Source: Mariprofundus micogutta
Lineage (GTDB): Bacteria; Pseudomonadota; Zetaproteobacteria; Mariprofundales; Mariprofundaceae
Direction of reading: 5' to 3'
DNA length: 64,000 nt
Assembly: GCF_001895085.1 (NCBI RefSeq)
Contig: NZ_BDFD01000013.1
Span: forward strand, 1-64,000
Part shown: positions 60,590 through 64,000 of the stretch, in pieces
Layout of the letters: the number at the start of each line of letters is the position of its first letter
Numbering within the stretch: the first letter of the stretch is position 1
Notes under the pieces: generated by a model
Told to the model about the DNA's origin: nothing
Seen by the model: the letters and a program-made list of their open reading frames with translations, nothing else
Databases searched by the model: none
Made by a program: the position numbers and the translations under genes

Positions 60590-61249
60590 ATGATTCAGGT
60601 CGGCGAACTTTCTATTGAAGAAATGGATAAGATTCTCAATTTATTTCCAGAGTCATTTATGCAGATGCCACTACAGGAACAGAAAATTTCCGTAAGCGTT
60701 TATCGCCTAATGCTTCAGGGCAAGCCGTTATCAGCTAAGCTGATCGCGACCTCTCTGGGCCTTGTGCCGGAGGTGGTTAATCAATTTCTGGATCATTGTA
60801 GCGGCATTGATTACAACGACGCTGGCAGCATCATTGGCTATTGGGGGCTCTCGTTATCGAAAACAGGCCACCGCTTCGAGGTCGATGGACATGAGCTCTA
60901 TACCTGGTGTGCATGGGATGCGCTGTTCATCCCTGGCATCATCGGGAAAACGGCTATGGTGACATCGATTTGCCCTGTTACAGGAAGTCCGATCCGACTG
61001 ACTGTTTCACCGAATGCCGTGAACTCCACCAGGCCTGTGGGTACCGTAGTATCTTTTATCGAGCCGGAAGCAGTCAGCAAGCAGGAGAGTATTGTCAAAA
61101 GCTTTTGCTTCTATGTGAATTTCTTCAGTTCAAAGAGTGCTGGCGAGCATTGGATTGCAGAAAACCCCGGCACATTTCTCCTTACCCTGAATGAAGCCTT
61201 TGCTCTCGGACACAGAAAAAATGAACTACAATATGTGTTAACTTCATAA
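60590..61249 (+). CDS. merB: Organomercurial lyase MerB
   Basis: The 219-residue enzyme carries the catalytic set in family positions: WCAWDALF (Cys107, Asp110) and VKSFCFYVNFF (Cys173). These match Cys96, Asp99 and Cys159 of E. coli plasmid MerB, with a 3-residue insertion between. It cleaves the C-Hg bond of organomercurials, giving Hg(II) for MerA. ATG 60590 gives a family-like length. An upstream GTG at 60548, overlapping merA, is less likely. The operon is therefore broad-spectrum. Confidence 0.94.
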   Translation: MIQVGELSIEEMDKILNLFPESFMQMPLQEQKISVSVYRLMLQGKPLSAKLIATSLGLVPEVVNQFLDHCSGIDYNDAGSIIGYWGLSLSKTGHRFEVDGHELYTWCAWDALFIPGIIGKTAMVTSICPVTGSPIRLTVSPNAVNSTRPVGTVVSFIEPEAVSKQESIVKSFCFYVNFFSSKSAGEHWIAENPGTFLLTLNEAFALGHRKNELQYVLTS

Positions 61250-61267
61250 AAAGAGGAAACAAGAATC

Positions 61268-61708
61268 ATGTCTTGCTGTTCTAGTAATTCCACCTCAAAA
61301 AAGATGCGCCAGGATTGCCCGGAATGTGGGGGGTCATGTTTAAGCGTAGCATTGAAGACGATGCTTCTTCATGTGCAGTTTCCGGGTAATCAACACATCA
61401 CGGAAGGCGACTACTTTTATTGTCCGTCCATGGAGTGCAATACAGGCTATTTTTCATCATCAACCTTCATCCCCAAACAGCAGTTACGGGCATTCAAGCC
61501 TCACCGGCAAAAGATGCTCTGTTATTGCTTCGATATTTCTGAATCTTTATATTTATCTGCATTGGAATCAGGGGTGTCCGAACCCATAAAAACCTTTGTC
61601 GTACGGCAAACAAAATCCGGTTCCTGTGCCTGTGAAGTAAGAAATCCATCAGGCCGCTGCTGTTTGGCTGACTTCAAACGGCGGGAGAAGAGCTATGAAC
61701 TCACATGA
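61268..61708 (+). CDS. CopZ-type iron-sulfur metallochaperone-like protein
   Basis: The 146-residue protein opens with a CC start (MSCCSSNS) and a zinc-ribbon CPECGGSCLSVALKTMLLH with YYFYCPSMECNTGYF-type continuation. A BFD-like [2Fe-2S] region follows: MLCYCFDISE and SGSCACEVRNPSGRCC. This is the N-terminal part of Archaeoglobus-type CopZ, here without a C-terminal HMA domain. It probably couples redox to metal binding in the cytosol. It follows merB after 18 bases, so it is in the mer operon. Confidence 0.8.
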   Translation: MSCCSSNSTSKKMRQDCPECGGSCLSVALKTMLLHVQFPGNQHITEGDYFYCPSMECNTGYFSSSTFIPKQQLRAFKPHRQKMLCYCFDISESLYLSALESGVSEPIKTFVVRQTKSGSCACEVRNPSGRCCLADFKRREKSYELT

Positions 61709-61903
61709 TTTGAATCTACAGTCACCTGTCCGGAATGTAGGCATCAGAAAGCGGAAACAATGCCAACCGATGCATGTCAGTGGTTTTATGAATGTGTGGC
61801 CTGCCACGTCCTGCTCAGGCTTAAAACAGGCGACTGCTGTGTCTTCTGCTCCTATGGCGATGTTCCCTGTCCTCCAATTCAGAAAGGGAAACATTGCTGC
61901 TGA
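61695..61903 (+). pseudogene. GDCCVFCSYG-type mer-associated protein, frameshifted near its start
   Basis: The frame from ATG 61695 reads MNSHDLN. After about 61713 the coding signal is in the -1 frame: STVTCPECRHQKAETMPTDA, ACHVLLRLKTGDCCVFCSYG and PCPPIQKGKHCC, ending at 61901-61903. Relatives next to mer genes read M..HDL..TVTCP.C...K.ETMPTDACQW in one frame. One extra A in the AATCT stretch would restore it. The protein is small, cysteine-rich and probably metal-binding. It is broken, or the assembly lacks one base. Confidence 0.75.
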
Positions 61904-61954
61904 CAGGGGAAACCGTTCGTGACAGTGGGACGCTAGATCATAAGGAGAATAATT

Positions 61955-62320
61955 ATGTTCAAACAAATTTCCGGTTCAATTGGCTCCATCATTGCCAGTA
62001 TCTGCTGCCTGGGTTTTGCCCCGGCTCTCGCTGCCCTTTCGGCGCTTGGACTGGGTTTCCTAATAAACGATGCCATCCTGATTCCTTTGCTGGCTCTGTT
62101 TTTAGGATTCACCGTTTGGGGGCTTCTGGCATCCCGTCGCCGTCATGGGATAAATCATCCGTTTTATGTTGGCTCAGCCGGAGCAGCTGCTGCGCTTGTC
62201 GGTATTTTTGTATTCATGCCTGTGCATATCCTCGGCCTGGTCTCGCTGATCGCAGCAACCGTATGGGATATCGTCCTGCTGCGCCGGTTCAGATCATCCT
62301 GTGAACCCCCTGAAAAATAG
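61955..62320 (+). CDS. merC: Mercury transporter MerC
   Basis: The 121-residue protein has four TM segments. The mercury-binding cysteine pair sits in TM1 ([24 protein letters not shown]), typical of MerC. It ends with a cytoplasmic tail ([12 protein letters not shown]). It imports Hg(II) across the inner membrane as an addition to MerT. AAGGAG precedes the ATG. The next ORF starts within about 85 bases in the same direction. Confidence 0.85.
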   Translation: MFKQISGSIGSIIASICCLGFAPALAALSALGLGFLINDAILIPLLALFLGFTVWGLLASRRRHGINHPFYVGSAGAAAALVGIFVFMPVHILGLVSLIAATVWDIVLLRRFRSSCEPPEK

Positions 62321-62405
62321 CAGGGCATGGTCTTCAGGCCACATAACGGCGCATCGCTGGCTGGGTATTGTTATCGTGCCTGCTTTCGGCATGATACGCT
62401 GGAAA

Positions 62406-62738
62406 ATGAAAACCATTATTATCTATGCAGGGGCGGCTCTGGCGGAGATCGCTGGCTGCTTCGCCTTTTGGGCCTGGTTGAGGCTGGGCCACAATATCGG
62501 GTGGCTACTTCCAGGCGTGGTGAGTCTGGCAATATTCGCTCTGTTGTTGACGCAGGTGGATACGAGTTTTGCGGGCAGGGCTTATGCTGCCTACGGCGGC
62601 ATCTATATTGTCAGCTCACTCATCTGGCTCTGGTTGGTCGAAGGGAAGCTGCCGGATCAATGGGATATGCTTGGCGCAACGATATGTCTGCTCGGAGCCG
62701 GAATCATTCTGTTTGGCCCAAGGTCAGTCGTATCCTGA
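62406..62738 (+). CDS. YnfA/UPF0060 family membrane protein
   Basis: The 110-residue protein has four TM helices with the family markers [35 protein letters not shown] and [23 protein letters not shown]. coli YnfA (108 residues) aligns end to end. YnfA relates to small multidrug transporters. ATG 62406 is chosen by homology. The frame is open further upstream. It is the last gene of the mer transcript. Its link to mercury is unknown. Confidence 0.88.
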   Translation: MKTIIIYAGAALAEIAGCFAFWAWLRLGHNIGWLLPGVVSLAIFALLLTQVDTSFAGRAYAAYGGIYIVSSLIWLWLVEGKLPDQWDMLGATICLLGAGIILFGPRSVVS

Positions 62739-62753
62739 TGCTGTAGCCCTAAA

Positions 62754-63194
62754 TTATTCGGTAACATTAGCAGCATGCTGTTGCAGGTAGTTCAGTATGG
62801 ATGTCAGTTCCTGCTTCGTTGGGTTCAGGATTGATCCCATCCTTGCCATCATCTCCATACGCCGTTCCATGCGTGCCAACACCTTAGGCCATTCGGTGGA
62901 GTTGTGCAGTACTGGAGGCGGCAAATCATGACACTGGACGCAATAACGAGTCAGAAGCTGAGCTCCCTGAGACTTCGGTTCAGGAAGATCGGCTTCGTCG
63001 ATACCTGGTGGCAACTGATCCTCCATCATACGCTTCATCATTTCCTTCATGGCTCCTTGCCCCATCATTCCCATGCCGCCTTGCATCATCCCCATATCAT
63101 CCATCGACATTGGGTTGCTGCGTAAGGTCAACAGTCCTCCAATGCCAGTCAGCAACAACACGAGGCCAATGATTAACCGTATATTTGATTTCAT
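62754..63194 (-). CDS. Met-rich monoheme cytochrome c-like protein
   Basis: The 146-residue protein has an N-terminal anchor (about 5-24) and a Met-rich stretch (MSMDDMGMMQGGMGMMGQGAMKEMMKRMM). A heme motif CVQCHDLP lies near residue 88, with several C-terminal Met residues for the axial ligand. The Met-rich part suits Cu(I) binding. It overlaps the upstream SHOCT gene by 4 bases (ATGA), so both are one operon. It is anchored to the inner membrane facing the periplasm. Confidence 0.75.
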   Translation of the reverse strand: MKSNIRLIIGLVLLLTGIGGLLTLRSNPMSMDDMGMMQGGMGMMGQGAMKEMMKRMMEDQLPPGIDEADLPEPKSQGAQLLTRYCVQCHDLPPPVLHNSTEWPKVLARMERRMEMMARMGSILNPTKQELTSILNYLQQHAANVTE

Positions 63195-63421
63195 GGCCCT
63201 TCACCTTCGCCGATATCTTTTTTCATACGCTCAAATACCGCTTTATCAATCTCGTCTCGCGCATAGCGCTGCTTGAGAATATCCATTGCAGACTCTTTTT
63301 TTCGGCCAAAAAGCCATTGTGCGATCAGTACCACCCCTGCAATGATCAGCGCCCAGCAGAGGAATGATAAAAACATCATTCCCCAACCACTCATGCCATT
63401 ATTCATCATATCCATCATCAT
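63191..63421 (-). CDS. SHOCT-domain small membrane protein
   Basis: The 76-residue protein has a Met-rich start (MMMDMMNNGMSGWGMM), one TM segment (about 16-38) and a C-terminal SHOCT motif (AMDILKQRYARDEIDKAVFERMKKDI). SHOCT motifs occur at the ends of many small membrane proteins of unknown function and are common in copper loci. A GGAGG-like site (AGGATAAAT) precedes the ATG. It is coupled to the cytochrome gene downstream. Confidence 0.85.
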   Translation of the reverse strand: MMMDMMNNGMSGWGMMFLSFLCWALIIAGVVLIAQWLFGRKKESAMDILKQRYARDEIDKAVFERMKKDIGEGEGP

Positions 63422-63481
63422 ATTTATCCTCCGTTATGTTGATAAAAGGTGGAGTCTGGTATGACTCCACCTCCTACTTAT

Positions 63482-63832
63482 TCAGTCTAGGGGTTCAAGG
63501 TCAATGACGACGAAACGGCCAGCCTTGCTCTTGGAAAATTCAAAACTCACTTTGTCTCCTGGCTTGATCTCATCTAGAAGATCAGCCTCTTCCACATCAA
63601 AAAACATGGTCATGCTGCCCCAGCCGATGCTTTTGATCGGACCATGGGCAAGCTTGACCCTGCCGTCTTTTTTATTGATTTCTTTGACTGTGCCTTCTCC
63701 TTGGTAGGTCTGTTCGGCAGCCAACGTCAAGGGCGCACCAAACCCGACGCTGCCATCGTTTGTGTTTATTGAAAAAACCATTCCTCCTATCATCAGAATG
63801 GATATAATGGTCATTGTTGATCTTATTTTCAT
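63482..63832 (-). CDS. cusF: CusF-like periplasmic copper-binding protein
   Basis: The 116-residue protein has a signal peptide or anchor (about 5-24) and a CusF domain: GTVKEINKKDGRVKLAHGPI then IGWGSMTMFFDV. The Trp and two Met (W.SM.M) are the Cu(I) ligands known from CusF, with the His of KLAHGPI. It would carry Cu(I)/Ag(I) in the periplasm to a CusCBA pump, here probably the one at 12-18 kb. AAAGGAG precedes the ATG. A further gene lies upstream on the same strand. Confidence 0.9.
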   Translation of the reverse strand: MKIRSTMTIISILMIGGMVFSINTNDGSVGFGAPLTLAAEQTYQGEGTVKEINKKDGRVKLAHGPIKSIGWGSMTMFFDVEEADLLDEIKPGDKVSFEFSKSKAGRFVVIDLEPLD

Positions 63833-63910
63833 CTAAGTCTCCTTTGTGATATGTACTTAATTGATATAAAAACTTCAGTTGCTATTTTCCCAGGTAAAGG
63901 CTGCATTATG

Positions 63911-64000
63911 TCATGGGTTACCTCCCTTGCGAGAGTGCAAGCTGCGCCCCTTCCATATCGCGAAGACGGCTGGGAATACCAGAAGGACCATGAATAACGC
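63911..64000 (-). CDS. 3' end of a membrane protein gene (partial)
   Basis: The minus strand is open from the window edge to TGA at 63913-63911, encoding a hydrophobic segment (ALFMVLLVFPAVFAIW) and a basic tail (KGRSLHSRKGGNP). It is the C-terminus of a membrane protein that continues beyond the window, about 80 bases upstream of cusF and so possibly in the same operon. The family cannot be assigned. Confidence 0.5.
   Translation of the reverse strand, partial: ALFMVLLVFPAVFAIWKGRSLHSRKGGNP

Overview
The window looks like chromosomal DNA of a Gram-negative proteobacterium. It has outer-membrane factors, porins, lipoproteins, periplasmic c-type cytochromes, RND efflux pumps and sigma-54 regulation, with moderate GC by eye. 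A monoheme porin-cytochrome of Cyc2-like layout, together with the metal gene content, fits an iron-oxidiser such as Zetaproteobacteria (Mariprofundus-like). No marker in the window proves that, so the taxonomy is an inference.

Layout. (1) About 0-5.9 kb is ordinary chromosome: two PilZ proteins, glyoxalase II, a CDF transporter, a 2-Cys peroxiredoxin, a SEC-C protein, a small lipoprotein, and tRNA-Ser(TGA), tRNA-Ser(GCT) and tRNA-Arg(ACG). (2) About 5.9-11.4 kb, directly after tRNA-Arg, is gene-poor accessory DNA: a small HTH protein, a KfrA-like protein, an HNH-like nuclease, a Y-family polymerase with a palindromic operator, small ORFs, a frameshifted gene and a structured non-coding stretch. 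No integrase is visible. (3) About 11.4-20.6 kb is a Cu/Ag efflux operon: cusCBA, a DUF411 lipoprotein, small His/Met-rich envelope proteins, a YHS protein and a frameshifted PII gene. It is followed by a cytochrome c. (4) About 21-27 kb holds a histidine kinase and a sigma-54 activator next to a near-consensus sigma-54 promoter for an outer-membrane protein, then a lone HemC-like domain and the porin-cytochrome.

(5) About 27-39.9 kb is a long co-directional metal and envelope operon. A MerR-family regulator sits directly before a MerR-type promoter with a 19-bp spacer. The genes encode YHS and cysteine-less HMA-like proteins, two ICMT/PEMT-like membrane proteins (one fused to a periplasmic domain), a patatin, cytochromes c and b561, a copper P-type ATPase, a lycopene-cyclase-like protein and a CBS protein, ending in two broken genes. 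(6) About 40-57 kb carries two diverged copies of a czcI-czcC-czcB-czcA-lipoprotein module. Copy A is followed by a CDF pump, a porin, a methyltransferase and a decayed FTR1 fragment; copy B ends in an intact FTR1. (7) About 57.2-62.7 kb is a mercury operon: merR-merT-merP-(merF remnant)-merA-merB-copZ-like-GDCCVFCSYG protein-merC-ynfA, driven by a perfect MerR-type dyad with a 20-bp spacer and probably giving a leaderless merR mRNA. (8) The right edge has a minus-strand set: cytochrome, SHOCT protein, CusF and a partial membrane protein.

Together the genes form a multi-metal resistance island. It would export Cu/Ag (Cus, CopA, CusF), divalent cations (two Czc pumps, CDFs) and mercury or organomercury, with added redox and lipid-modifying envelope functions. 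Six separate -1 reading-frame breaks and one nonsense codon occur across the window. They could be genuine decay or single-base deletion errors in the assembly.
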